This document shows, in pieces, positions 45,853 to 52,951 of a DNA stretch of 64,000 nt. The DNA is from JAUMBM01 sp964441755 (GTDB lineage: Bacteria; Bacteroidota; Bacteroidia; Chitinophagales; Saprospiraceae). Location of the stretch: contig CAYTVG010000003.1 in NCBI GenBank assembly GCA_964441755.1, forward strand, positions 124,001 to 188,000, read 5' to 3'. The notes beneath the pieces are model-generated. The model saw only the letters and a list, made by a program, of their open reading frames with translations. It was not told where the DNA came from and searched no databases. The position numbers and the translations under genes were made by a program. Positions within the stretch are counted from its first letter, which is position 1; every line of letters begins with the position of its first letter.

Positions 45853-46906
45853 CGCCAAATTGCCTGGTGGTATCATTGGTACGGTTGAGTTTGTTTACAA
45901 CCGCAACGTCAATGGTTATGTGTACAAGAACGTCAACGAAGAGGAAGCTACAACAACTTTCGCCGGTGTTGACAACCGCCCCCGCTACCCGGGTGCAGGC
46001 CTGAGCGGTTCGGCGCTTAACAATGCTGTCCGCATCAACGACAACACGGTAAATGCTGTTTACCTGACGAATACCAACGAGGGTGTTTCGTATACTTTCA
46101 CAACTCAGCTGGAGAAGCGTTTTGACTTCGGTCTGTCAGCAAGTGCTGCCTATAACTATGGCTACGCAACTGACCTGATGAACGCAGGTTCTATCGCTGC
46201 CGGCTCTTACAACACTGCTGCTTCTATCCGTGGCAACAACAACCTCGACCTCGCATTCTCCAGCAACGAGCAGCGCCACCGCGTAATCGGTTCGCTTGCA
46301 TACCGCGTCGAGTATCTGAAGATGGGTGCTACACAGTTTGCACTGTTTGTTGATGCTGGTACGCAGGGTCGCGTTACCTACACTTACAACCAGGACATGA
46401 ATGGTGATGCCATCAATGGCAATGACCTGATCTTCGTACCGCAAAATGCTTCTGATCTGCGCTTCCTGCCCCTGACAACAGGTGGTAAGACGTACACGCC
46501 GGAAGAGCAGGCTGCTGCATTCGACGAGTTCATCAACAACGATCCTTACCTGAGCACACGTCGCGGCCAGTATGCTGAGCGCAATGGTACGCTGATGCCT
46601 TGGCTGACGCGCGCTGACCTGTCTGTCATCCAGGAGTTGTTCACCAATGTAGGTGGCAAGCGCAATACGCTGCAGTTCCGGATTGACATCCAGAACTTCA
46701 CCAACATGATCAACAGCAAATGGGGTGTAAGCCAGAGTGTTATCAACTCACGCCCGTTGACCTATGCAGGTTTGGCAGCTGACGGTGTACCACAGTTCCG
46801 CATGCAGGCTTTCGGCAGCGACCTGCTCCGCACGCCACTGCAGTACAACGCTTTCTTGTCTGATGTATGGCAGATCCAGTTGGGCTTCCGCTACATCTTC
46901 AACTAA
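45794..46906 (+). CDS. TonB-type outer-membrane receptor, 3' part (frameshifted gene)
   Basis: This continues the barrel of the gene at 43645 in the next frame. After skipping one G at 45793, the sequence reads ALTDPNFKFLQVWRSSVAVD, then LPGGIIGTVEFVYNRNVNGY, the usual continuation of this receptor family, and ends in FLSDVWQIQLGFRYIFN with a C-terminal aromatic residue as in outer-membrane barrels. It has no start of its own. The break is therefore a one-base insertion (or a two-base loss) close to 45793; sequencing error, a recent mutation, or programmed recoding are all possible. Confidence 0.85.
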   Translation, partial: ALTDPNFKFLQVWRSSVAVDAKLPGGIIGTVEFVYNRNVNGYVYKNVNEEEATTTFAGVDNRPRYPGAGLSGSALNNAVRINDNTVNAVYLTNTNEGVSYTFTTQLEKRFDFGLSASAAYNYGYATDLMNAGSIAAGSYNTAASIRGNNNLDLAFSSNEQRHRVIGSLAYRVEYLKMGATQFALFVDAGTQGRVTYTYNQDMNGDAINGNDLIFVPQNASDLRFLPLTTGGKTYTPEEQAAAFDEFINNDPYLSTRRGQYAERNGTLMPWLTRADLSVIQELFTNVGGKRNTLQFRIDIQNFTNMINSKWGVSQSVINSRPLTYAGLAADGVPQFRMQAFGSDLLRTPLQYNAFLSDVWQIQLGFRYIFN

Positions 46907-46934
46907 AGACCGCTTGTACTCACAAGCAAGCCTG

Positions 46935-46971
46935 AAAAAAGCTCCGGTGGCTCTGGCCGCCGGAGCTTTTT
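46935..46971. terminator. Terminator after the receptor gene
   Basis: A 12-bp stem (AAAAAGCTCCGG with CCGGAGCTTTTT) has a 12-nt loop that can fold further and a T run. It is just after the stop at 46906 and is followed by a second hairpin. Confidence 0.85.
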
Positions 46972-46972
46972 C

Positions 46973-47028
46973 AAAAAGAAACCCGCTCATTGATTTTTTG
47001 AGAAAAATCAATGAGCGGGTTTCTTTTT
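46973..47028. terminator. Perfect 26-bp bidirectional hairpin
   Basis: Positions 46973-46998 pair perfectly with 47003-47028 around a TGAG loop. It separates the receptor gene from the convergent UbiA-type gene (stop at 47047) and forms a tandem pair with the hairpin at 46935. Confidence 0.9.
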
Positions 47029-47046
47029 TTATAACAGCTTAAAAGC

Positions 47047-47976
47047 CTACAAGACCCGCTGCAGCAACCAAAACCATCCAAGTCCCAACAACATCAGCAA
47101 CTTATACAGGTGACTAAGCCACCTGAAATCCGCTCTTTGTTTTGCTCCGTAGAGAGCTACTGAGCCGAACAGCAACAATATGCTTATTAGCCAGCTAAAT
47201 ATACTTGCCGGAAGGTCTGTAAAAGGTATCCAACGCATGCCGAGTGGCCACAATACTAAAAGGACCACCAGCATATTACAGCCCAAAACAAACCATTTTG
47301 CTGCTTCTAGTCCAAAGGCTATTACCAGTGTACGGCGCCCAAAGCGTGCATCCCCCTGTCTGTCTTCTGCGTCTTTGATCACCTCACGAGCCAGCGTAAT
47401 CCAGAAGGCATAAGCCATAAATAAGCCACTGATTCGCCAAAGTTGCTGCCAACCAGCGTGATCCAACACTGAGAGCCTGGCGATGCCGGCGGATTCAGCC
47501 AACAAGACCAGACCGCCCACCGCAGCACATAAAAAGGCTACCAGCAGATTCCCCGACAGGGGATATGGCTTAATATAGCGAGAATACAGCAGCAATAATC
47601 CCGCAGACAGCGGAAAAAGCCACAATAAATATTTTTTACCCTGTGAAAAGGCCAGTCCAAGACTCAGCAGGAAGCCCAGTAGTACAAAAAGAAAGGCCAG
47701 CCAGCCAGCCAAGCCCATGGAAATACCAGCACCAGCCAGATGATGTTCATCCTCGTTGTAGCGGTCAATAGCAGTGTCGGCCATATCATTGTAAACATAG
47801 CCGGCCAATGTAACGGATACCGTGGCTATGATCAAAGCCCATTGCTCCTGACCCGAAAGCGAGAGCGGAATGCCGGAAGCGACAAACAGCCCGTTGAGCA
47901 GTCTGTAAAACAACCACTGCAAGGCAGCAACCACCAAAAGGTTGGGTAGTCGTACGAGCTTAAAGAAAGACAGCAT
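47047..47976 (-). CDS. UbiA-family prenyltransferase (geranylgeranylglycerol-phosphate transferase-like)
   Basis: This 309-residue polytopic membrane protein has the two Asp-rich UbiA motifs: GYVYNDMADTAIDRYNED and REVIKDAEDRQGDARFGRRT. The second motif with REVIKDAEDxxGD is typical of the geranylgeranylglycerol-phosphate transferase-like subgroup found in Bacteroidota. The true acceptor is unclear; it differs from the MqnP-like enzyme at 7388. It is the last gene of the operon fdx-iscX-kdsC-this gene, 26 nt after kdsC, and that neighbourhood is familiar from other Bacteroidota genomes. The gene ends at a strong hairpin. Confidence 0.85.
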   Translation of the reverse strand: MLSFFKLVRLPNLLVVAALQWLFYRLLNGLFVASGIPLSLSGQEQWALIIATVSVTLAGYVYNDMADTAIDRYNEDEHHLAGAGISMGLAGWLAFLFVLLGFLLSLGLAFSQGKKYLLWLFPLSAGLLLLYSRYIKPYPLSGNLLVAFLCAAVGGLVLLAESAGIARLSVLDHAGWQQLWRISGLFMAYAFWITLAREVIKDAEDRQGDARFGRRTLVIAFGLEAAKWFVLGCNMLVVLLVLWPLGMRWIPFTDLPASIFSWLISILLLFGSVALYGAKQRADFRWLSHLYKLLMLLGLGWFWLLQRVL

Positions 47977-48002
47977 AAGCGCTGTGCTTTGAAGGTGAGA
48001 AC

Positions 48003-48509
48003 CTACTCATCGGGCATCCATTTGCCCTGAATACGCATTACTTTTTCGATAACATCTCTCACGCAACCCGATCCACCCACCAAGGGAGAAACATAATGTG
48101 AGAGCTCGGCAATCTCCGGAGCTGCATCGGCAGGGCAAACAGGCAGACCAACACGGCGCATGACCGGGTAATCAGGCAGATCGTCCCCCATATAGAGCAC
48201 CTCCTCATCAGCAAGATCGTAGAGCGTTTTGAGCTCCTCGTACACTTCCAGTTTATCGGCGATGCCCGCGTAAATATCCCTGATGCCAAGCGCCCGCAGT
48301 CGCTCAATAACCCCTTCCGAACGTCCTCCGGTAATAATACAGATACGGTAACCTTGCTGCAATGCCATTTTTATGGCCAGCCCGTCGCGCACATTCATCT
48401 GCCTGAGCAGCTTGCCGTCCTCCAGTATCAGTATCATGTTGTTGGTCAACACACCGTCGACATCGAAAAAGAAAGTAGAGATGTCGGCAAACCGCTCAAG
48501 CATATTCAT
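48003..48509 (-). CDS. kdsC: KdsC-family HAD phosphatase
   Basis: This 168-residue protein matches 3-deoxy-D-manno-octulosonate 8-phosphate phosphatase: the nucleophile motif FFFDVDGVLTNN (catalytic Asp near 16-18), IITGGRSEGVIERLRALGI and the acid motif VLYMGDDLPDYPVM. KdsC removes phosphate from KDO-8-P in lipopolysaccharide core synthesis. The start could be the ATG at 48509 or two codons later at 48503. It lies 14 nt after iscX in the fdx-iscX-kdsC-UbiA operon; no other KDO gene is in the window. Confidence 0.9.
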   Translation of the reverse strand: MNMLERFADISTFFFDVDGVLTNNMILILEDGKLLRQMNVRDGLAIKMALQQGYRICIITGGRSEGVIERLRALGIRDIYAGIADKLEVYEELKTLYDLADEEVLYMGDDLPDYPVMRRVGLPVCPADAAPEIAELSHYVSPLVGGSGCVRDVIEKVMRIQGKWMPDE

Positions 48510-48523
48510 AAAATCAAATTAAA

Positions 48524-48769
48524 TCACTGATTATCACGCCATTCATATACCCACTTAGCCTGAATCTGCTCGAGATAGCTCTCATTACAGTCTTCCCTTT
48601 TTCCTTCAAAATTAGGAATCTCAAGCACCCATTCAATAAGATCGGTAAAGCGGGTTCTGTAGATTTTGGATTCCGGATAATCATCGCCAAAACGCTCATA
48701 GAGCTTCATAGCAATGTCCTCGTAGTCCGTCCAATAAATAGGCATATTGTCGATATCCTGAAAACTCAT
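48524..48769 (-). CDS. iscX: IscX-like iron-sulfur assembly accessory protein
   Basis: This 81-residue acidic protein carries the IscX pattern: WTDYEDIAMKLYERFGDDYP near the N-terminus, the RFTDLIEWVLEIPNF core and QAKWVYEW at the end. IscX modulates the cysteine desulfurase IscS and binds iron in the ISC system. Its place 11 nt after a 2Fe-2S ferredoxin gene, in the order fdx-iscX, is the same as in the isc operon of Proteobacteria, which supports the assignment, although iscS, iscU and hscA are not in the window. Confidence 0.85.
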   Translation of the reverse strand: MSFQDIDNMPIYWTDYEDIAMKLYERFGDDYPESKIYRTRFTDLIEWVLEIPNFEGKREDCNESYLEQIQAKWVYEWRDNQ

Positions 48770-48780
48770 AAGACACAGTA

Positions 48781-49122
48781 TTAATGTTCGTGACCAATAA
48801 TCCGACGCTGATCGGGTATTTCTATGCGAATTTCGGCATCATCATCCAGAATGACACACTGGCAACCCAAGCGGGATTCCAGTCTGGGATTGATAGCGCG
48901 ATCGATGAAATCTTCCTCTTTATCCGAGATTTCTTCCAATGAATCCTCCCCGGCAAGAACATAGACGTGGCAGGTACTGCAAGCGCACACACCTCCGCAA
49001 TTGTGATTGAGGTGCACATCGTGATCTTCCGTCACCTCCAGTATCGACTGTCCTTGTTCAACATTGTGAATAGTCTTTGACGGAATGGATGTGTCTTCGA
49101 ATGTAAAAATAACCGTAGCCAT
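48781..49122 (-). CDS. fdx: 2Fe-2S ferredoxin of the ISC type
   Basis: This 113-residue protein has the adrenodoxin-type cysteine pattern: HNCGGVCACSTCHVYVLAGE supplies three ligands and RLGCQCVILD the fourth. The DSLEEISDKEEDFIDRA helix is typical of ISC ferredoxins, which donate electrons for iron-sulfur cluster assembly on IscU. It is the first gene of an operon with iscX, kdsC and a UbiA-type gene (spacings of 11, 14 and 26 nt). A TACTTTTG promoter with TTG 20 nt upstream is on the minus strand at 49198-49205. Confidence 0.9.
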   Translation of the reverse strand: MATVIFTFEDTSIPSKTIHNVEQGQSILEVTEDHDVHLNHNCGGVCACSTCHVYVLAGEDSLEEISDKEEDFIDRAINPRLESRLGCQCVILDDDAEIRIEIPDQRRIIGHEH

Positions 49123-49197
49123 ATTTTGTGCTTATCACCAGGTTTAATTGCAATAATTTGCGGACAAACAACGCCCTGAGGGTTACTTCAGGCCGCG

Positions 49198-49205
49198 CAA
49201 AAGTA
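49198..49205 (-). promoter_or_regulatory. Promoter of the fdx-iscX-kdsC-UbiA operon
   Basis: The minus strand reads TACTTTTG with TTG at 49226-49228, exactly 20 nt further upstream. Confidence 0.65.
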
Positions 49206-49403
49206 TCATAAATCCACTCTCAAAACAAGCATATCCCAAATTAGTTCTCCCAAACAGGCGCTGAAAAAAAAATCTCAACTTTACTGAACAGAACCTTAGG
49301 TCCAATGTTATGCAAGTAGATTGCGCAGTTGATTCGCTGGTAAAAATGCCCGAAGCGCGATCCAACCTCAATAAGATTTGTTTAAGTTTAGATAGGTGGT
49401 TTT

Positions 49404-49431
49404 GGCGCAGCTTCATTGCTGCGCCTTTTTT
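49404..49431 (+). terminator. Plus-strand intrinsic terminator with no evident upstream gene
   Basis: An 8-bp stem GGCGCAGC/GCTGCGCC with loop TTCATT is followed by TTTTTT. Its T run points in the plus direction, yet the upstream plus-strand region to 49123 has no clear gene. Confidence 0.7.
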
Positions 49432-49436
49432 ATCTT

Positions 49437-49473
49437 ACAGCAAAAGAGCGGCCTATAGCCGCTCTTTTGCTGT
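49437..49473. terminator. Hairpin downstream of lpd
   Basis: A perfect 16-bp stem (49437-49452 with 49458-49473) with a 5-nt loop lies 22 nt beyond the lpd stop at 49495. It is symmetrical and probably ends the lpd transcript on the minus strand. Confidence 0.75.
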
Positions 49474-49494
49474 ATATACCCCAAGAATAGCAGA

Positions 49495-50892
49495 CTACAG
49501 GTGAATGACCTCATCGTAAGCAGCCGCAGCAGCTTCCATAATAGCCTCACTCATAGTAGGGTGGGGGTGGATTGTCTTCACAATCTCCATACCTGTCGTC
49601 TCCAGTTTACGAGCCGCCACCACTTCAGCAATCATTTCAGTCACATTGCTGCCAATCATGTGAGCCCCCAACCATTCGCCGTACTTAGCATCGAAGATAA
49701 CTTTTACGAAGCCGCTGCTATCGCCGGCAGCTTTCGCCTTACCTGATGCGGTGAAAGGAAACTTACCCACCTTGATTTCGTAGCCTGCTTCTTTGGCTGC
49801 CTGCTCAGTATAGCCGACAGAAGCTACTTCCGGAATACAATAGGTACAGGACGGAATATTATTGTAATCAATTGGCTGGGGATGATGGCCAGCAATTTTT
49901 TCTACGCAAATGATGCCCTCTGCGCTCGCCACGTGTGCCAATGCCGGCCCCGGCACAATATCGCCAATGGCATAGATGCCTTCGACATTCGTACGATAGA
50001 AAGCATCAACCATGACCATACCGCGATCCGTCTTAATCCCCAGCGCCTCTAGCCCCAGGTTTTCGGTATTAGGTGTAACACCCGCTGCAGAGAGAACTAC
50101 ATCGCAGATAATCACCTCTTCTTTACCCGTTTTGCGATTTTTGACCTTCACAAGGCACTCCTTACCACTGGTATCGACTGACTCAACAGAAGTATTGCCC
50201 AGTACTTTAATACCTTTGCGCTGATAAATTTTACCAAGCTCCCTGGAGATATCTGCATCTTCGCGAGGAACAAGACCCTGCTCCATAAATTCAACCACGG
50301 TCACCTCTGTACCAATGGTGTGATAGAAATAGGCAAATTCAGTTCCGATAGCGCCGGCACCCACGACCACGAGGCGCTTAGGCTGCTTGGGCATACTCAT
50401 TGCCTTGCGGTATTCGATAATCTTTTCACCATCGATGGGCAGGTTGGGAAGCTGCTTGGCTCTGCCGCCCGTAGCCAACAAAATGTGAGACGCCTCGTAA
50501 ATTTGCTTTGATCCATCCTTGGCAGTTACTTGCACTTTCTTGCCTGCCAACAACTCTCCATGGCCGTCAATGACATCTATTTTGTTCTTACGAAAAAGAA
50601 ACTGAATGCCCTTGCTCATACCATCGGCTACTGAACGACTGCGATTGATCATCGCATCAAAATCTGCATTTGCACTGGCAACCGTGATACCATAGTCAGC
50701 TGCGTGGCTGATGTACTCAAATACCTGCGCGCTTTTCAGCAGTGCTTTTGTTGGAATACATCCCCAATTGAGACAGATACCTCCGAGGTGCTCTCGCTCA
50801 ACAACACCTACCTTCATACCCAACTGCGAAGCACGGATAGCTGCAACGTAGCCTCCCGGTCCACTGCCGATAACCATAAGATCGTATTTCAT
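49495..50892 (-). CDS. lpd: Dihydrolipoyl dehydrogenase
   Basis: The protein has 465 residues from the ATG at 50892; the frame extends upstream to 50940, but MKYDLMVIGSGPGGYVAAIR is the family N-terminus. It has the redox motif GGICLNWGCIPTKALLKSAQ, the NAD loop VVVGAGAIGTEFAYFYHTIG, GIYAIGDIVPGPALAHVAS and the C-terminal catalytic HPHPTMSEAIMEA. It reoxidises lipoamide in the pyruvate and 2-oxoglutarate dehydrogenase complexes and the glycine cleavage system. No E1 or E2 gene is adjacent. A TATCTTTG promoter element is on the minus strand at 50938-50945. Confidence 0.95.
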   Translation of the reverse strand: MKYDLMVIGSGPGGYVAAIRASQLGMKVGVVEREHLGGICLNWGCIPTKALLKSAQVFEYISHAADYGITVASANADFDAMINRSRSVADGMSKGIQFLFRKNKIDVIDGHGELLAGKKVQVTAKDGSKQIYEASHILLATGGRAKQLPNLPIDGEKIIEYRKAMSMPKQPKRLVVVGAGAIGTEFAYFYHTIGTEVTVVEFMEQGLVPREDADISRELGKIYQRKGIKVLGNTSVESVDTSGKECLVKVKNRKTGKEEVIICDVVLSAAGVTPNTENLGLEALGIKTDRGMVMVDAFYRTNVEGIYAIGDIVPGPALAHVASAEGIICVEKIAGHHPQPIDYNNIPSCTYCIPEVASVGYTEQAAKEAGYEIKVGKFPFTASGKAKAAGDSSGFVKVIFDAKYGEWLGAHMIGSNVTEMIAEVVAARKLETTGMEIVKTIHPHPTMSEAIMEAAAAAYDEVIHL

Positions 50893-50937
50893 GCTCTTTG
50901 CTTTTATACTATTGCAATAGGAAATCTTTTCGCAGCG

Positions 50938-50945
50938 CAAAGATA
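50938..50945 (-). promoter_or_regulatory. Promoter element of lpd
   Basis: The minus strand reads TATCTTTG, an exact TAnnTTTG match about 46 nt before the lpd start. Confidence 0.5.
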
Positions 50946-50969
50946 GGCAACCCTAAGCTAATACCGCCT

Positions 50970-51128
50970 AAAAAAACAAAACCCCGCAAAAGCGGGGTCG
51001 TGAAAACCTACTGATACCAAAAAAATATCTTTAACTGTAAAGTATAGACGATGATTGCGGGGAAGTTTGGAAAACAAACAAGTGTGCAGCAGATTTTATA
51101 TGCGCTCTTGCCCAAGACGTTTTCACGC
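50970..51128 (-). ncRNA. Probable structured small RNA (6S-like candidate)
   Basis: On the minus strand a promoter (TACTTTTA at 51132-51139, TTG 20 nt upstream at 51160-51162) is followed directly by CGTGAAAA (51128-51121). This pairs with TTTTCACG (51006-50999), closing a domain of about 130 nt with internal short hairpins such as GTTTG/CAAAC (51065-51079). Right after it comes an intrinsic terminator (ACCCCGC/GCGGGGT at 50981-50998) with a T-rich tail. No open frame fits. The size (about 155 nt), closing stem and position as an independent unit resemble 6S RNA, which binds RNA polymerase; the specific identity as the 6S-Flavo type is a guess. Confidence 0.5.
50981..50998 (-). terminator. 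Terminator of the small RNA unit
   Basis: The 7-bp GC stem with an AAAA loop (TTTT on the transcribed strand) is followed on the minus strand by TTTGTTTTTTT. Confidence 0.8.
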
Positions 51129-51131
51129 TGT

Positions 51132-51139
51132 AAAAGTAG
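51132..51139 (-). promoter_or_regulatory. Promoter of the small RNA unit
   Basis: The minus strand reads TACTTTTA, one base from TAnnTTTG, with TTG at 51160-51162 and 20 nt between them. Confidence 0.55.
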
Positions 51140-51369
51140 GTATTCTTTACTGTTCTGGCAAGTCTATGCGATGAATTTTTTGAATAGTAAGGCAAGAGTC
51201 TAAATATCAATAATATGATTCAAAATGCTGTTTTTTAATATTTTACAAATATAAATATAATCAAACCAAACCATTGAATCTTCGTTAACACCTGTATTAT
51301 CAAGCTTTTCACCATTTTGATGAAAGCACAATTATTTTTGCAAAAAGGCTGAAAAAAATTTTGACAAGG

Positions 51370-51876
51370 CTATAATACCCCCCTTGCGTGGAGCTCATCG
51401 TAGAGTCTTGCTGCTGTGTCATCGCTAAAAGAAATTGCCGCCTGTTGATAATAAGGAAGCCTAGCACTCAGGCGCTCATTGATCCAATTTTCGAGCTCTT
51501 CTTCAGTCAGGTCCGCCACCAGCGGTCTACTGTATTTGGCTGTACGCAATCGCCGGAATAATACTGCAGTTGGTACATCCAGCAATATTGAAAGTCCCTG
51601 CTCGTTCATCCATTGCATATTGTTGTAAAAGCAGGGGGTACCACCACCACAAGCGAGGATGAGATTGGGAAACTCGGCGACCGACTGTAGTTGCTGACTT
51701 TCGTACTGCCGGAACGCATCTTCCCCACGCTGCTCAAACCAGGCAGCAATACTTAGCCCCGACCGCTGTACGATGAGTTCATCTAAATCGAGGAAAGGAA
51801 GATTTGCCAGCCGGGCAAGTTCTTTGCCCAGATGCGATTTTCCGCTGGCCATAAATCCAATCAAAAATATACGCAT
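51370..51876 (-). CDS. aroK: Shikimate kinase
   Basis: The protein has 168 residues from the ATG at 51876 (MRIFLIGFMASGKSHLGKEL); an ATG at 51894 would add 6 unlikely residues. It has the Walker A loop GFMASGKSH, the shikimate-binding FLDLDELIVQRSGLSI, the Walker B-like ILACGGGTPCF and the lid RRLRTAKYSRPLV. It phosphorylates shikimate in chorismate synthesis. It is a single gene; on its downstream side lies the probable small RNA, and the DUF1573 operon is divergent 153 nt away. Confidence 0.93.
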   Translation of the reverse strand: MRIFLIGFMASGKSHLGKELARLANLPFLDLDELIVQRSGLSIAAWFEQRGEDAFRQYESQQLQSVAEFPNLILACGGGTPCFYNNMQWMNEQGLSILLDVPTAVLFRRLRTAKYSRPLVADLTEEELENWINERLSARLPYYQQAAISFSDDTAARLYDELHARGVL

Positions 51877-51957
51877 AATTATAGTAGTTTGCATAGCTGG
51901 CCAGATCAGGCCGCAACATTTGCCAAACTCTCCTTGTTTTAAGGAACAAAAATACCG

Positions 51958-51965
51958 TATTTTTG
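51958..51965 (+). promoter_or_regulatory. Promoter of the DUF1573-yajC-ybbR-dnaG operon
   Basis: TATTTTTG is an exact TAnnTTTG match, with TTG at 51934-51936 (21 nt between). The first gene starts at 52029. Confidence 0.6.
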
Positions 51966-52028
51966 CACGAATAACAGGCAGCTGTCCACTTCTATTTGGA
52001 AAAGCCTCCTTTTCAGTTCCTTATAATC

Positions 52029-52535
52029 ATGATTTTACGACTTCTGAATTCATCCCTGATTTGTCTCGGTCTGCTGACCTCCTGTCAGCCCCCGGCCGCC
52101 AATGGCAGTTCCGGCAGCAAGGGTGGTACTGCACGCGTTGACGGGCAAGTGTCAAATGCAGATCTTGTACGCAATCCCGTATCCGGTGATGGTTCTATTG
52201 ATACCAATCAGCTAGCACGCATAAGCTTTGAGCAGCCGTCACATGATTTTGGTCCCGTCGACGAAGGGGCTCTGCTAAGCCACCGGTTTACCTTCACCAA
52301 TACAGGCAATATCCCGCTACTCATCAGCGATGCACGCTCTACCTGTGGCTGTACGGTGCCTGACTGGCCCCGCAGCCCCATACCACCCGGCGGCAAAGGT
52401 GAAATACTCGTAAAATTTGACACCAACAACAAGCCCGGCAAACAACAGAAGCCTGTTACGATCACCGCTAACACCTTTCCCGCCCAAACACAGGTTTTCA
52501 TCCGTGCAGAAGTAGATCCTGCGCCCGGTAAATAA
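52029..52535 (+). CDS. DUF1573 lipoprotein
   Basis: The protein has 168 residues from the ATG at 52029, chosen over 51996 because it starts with a lipoprotein signal (MILRLLNSSLICLGLLTSCQ, lipobox Cys at residue 19). The DUF1573 Ig-like domain (about 63-165) has the conserved FEQPSHDFGPVDEGALLSHR, FTNTGNIPLLIS and TCGCTVPDWPRSPIPPGGKG. Function is unknown; such proteins are common cell-surface or periplasmic lipoproteins in Bacteroidota. It begins a four-gene operon with yajC, ybbR and dnaG (gaps of 26, 27 and 28 nt). Confidence 0.88.
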   Translation: MILRLLNSSLICLGLLTSCQPPAANGSSGSKGGTARVDGQVSNADLVRNPVSGDGSIDTNQLARISFEQPSHDFGPVDEGALLSHRFTFTNTGNIPLLISDARSTCGCTVPDWPRSPIPPGGKGEILVKFDTNNKPGKQQKPVTITANTFPAQTQVFIRAEVDPAPGK

Positions 52536-52561
52536 ATTATTTTTCATCAATCACTACGAAT

Positions 52562-52924
52562 ATGCTTTCTACCTATCTGTTATTGCAAGCTGATCCAGGC
52601 GGAGGAATGTCCTCCCTCATCATGTTTGGCATCATGATTCTCATTTTTTGGCTTTTCATCATCCGTCCGCAGAGCAAACAGCAGCGTGAGCAGCGCCAGT
52701 TTACAGACGGCCTGAAAAAAGGAGATGAAGTCGTAACCTCAAGCGGAATTATTGGCCGCATCAACAAAATTGACGGTGAGGTTGTCACGATCGAAGTTGA
52801 CAAGCAAGTCTATATGCGCTTTACCAAAGGAGCTGTATCCAAGCAAATGACCGATGCACTGGAAAAAGCTAATCAGGGTGATAAGTCATCAGAAGGATCA
52901 AAGGCGCTTTCTCCGGACAAGTAA
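52562..52924 (+). CDS. yajC: Sec translocon accessory protein YajC
   Basis: This 120-residue protein has a single N-terminal membrane segment (SSLIMFGIMILIFWLFIIRP) followed by QSKQQREQRQFTDGLKKGDE and the conserved VVTSSGIIGRINKIDG, then a charged tail. YajC binds SecDF and the SecYEG channel at the inner membrane. It is in the familiar Bacteroidota order after a DUF1573 gene and before a ybbR gene, with 26-nt and 27-nt spacings. Confidence 0.93.
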   Translation: MLSTYLLLQADPGGGMSSLIMFGIMILIFWLFIIRPQSKQQREQRQFTDGLKKGDEVVTSSGIIGRINKIDGEVVTIEVDKQVYMRFTKGAVSKQMTDALEKANQGDKSSEGSKALSPDK

Positions 52925-52951
52925 TCTGTGTACTGGAAAAGCCCATGACCT

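Larger units (their letters stand above)
49123..49494. other. Intergenic region between fdx and lpd, with promoter and two hairpins
   Basis: This 372-nt gap holds the fdx promoter (49198-49205), a plus-oriented terminator (49404-49431) and a bidirectional hairpin (49437-49473). No credible protein gene lies on the plus strand before the terminator; a small RNA there is possible but no promoter was found. Confidence 0.6.
50893..51369. other. Intergenic region between lpd and aroK containing a probable small RNA
   Basis: The 477-nt gap has the lpd promoter (50938-50945), a self-contained minus-strand transcription unit (about 50970-51128, see ncRNA) and, to its right (51140-51369), an AT-rich stretch without genes. 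Confidence 0.6.

Noticed and set aside
49310..49504. Plus-strand 64-codon frame between fdx and lpd
   Set aside because: It reads through the strong terminator at 49404-49431 and the hairpin at 49437-49473 and has no recognisable protein character.
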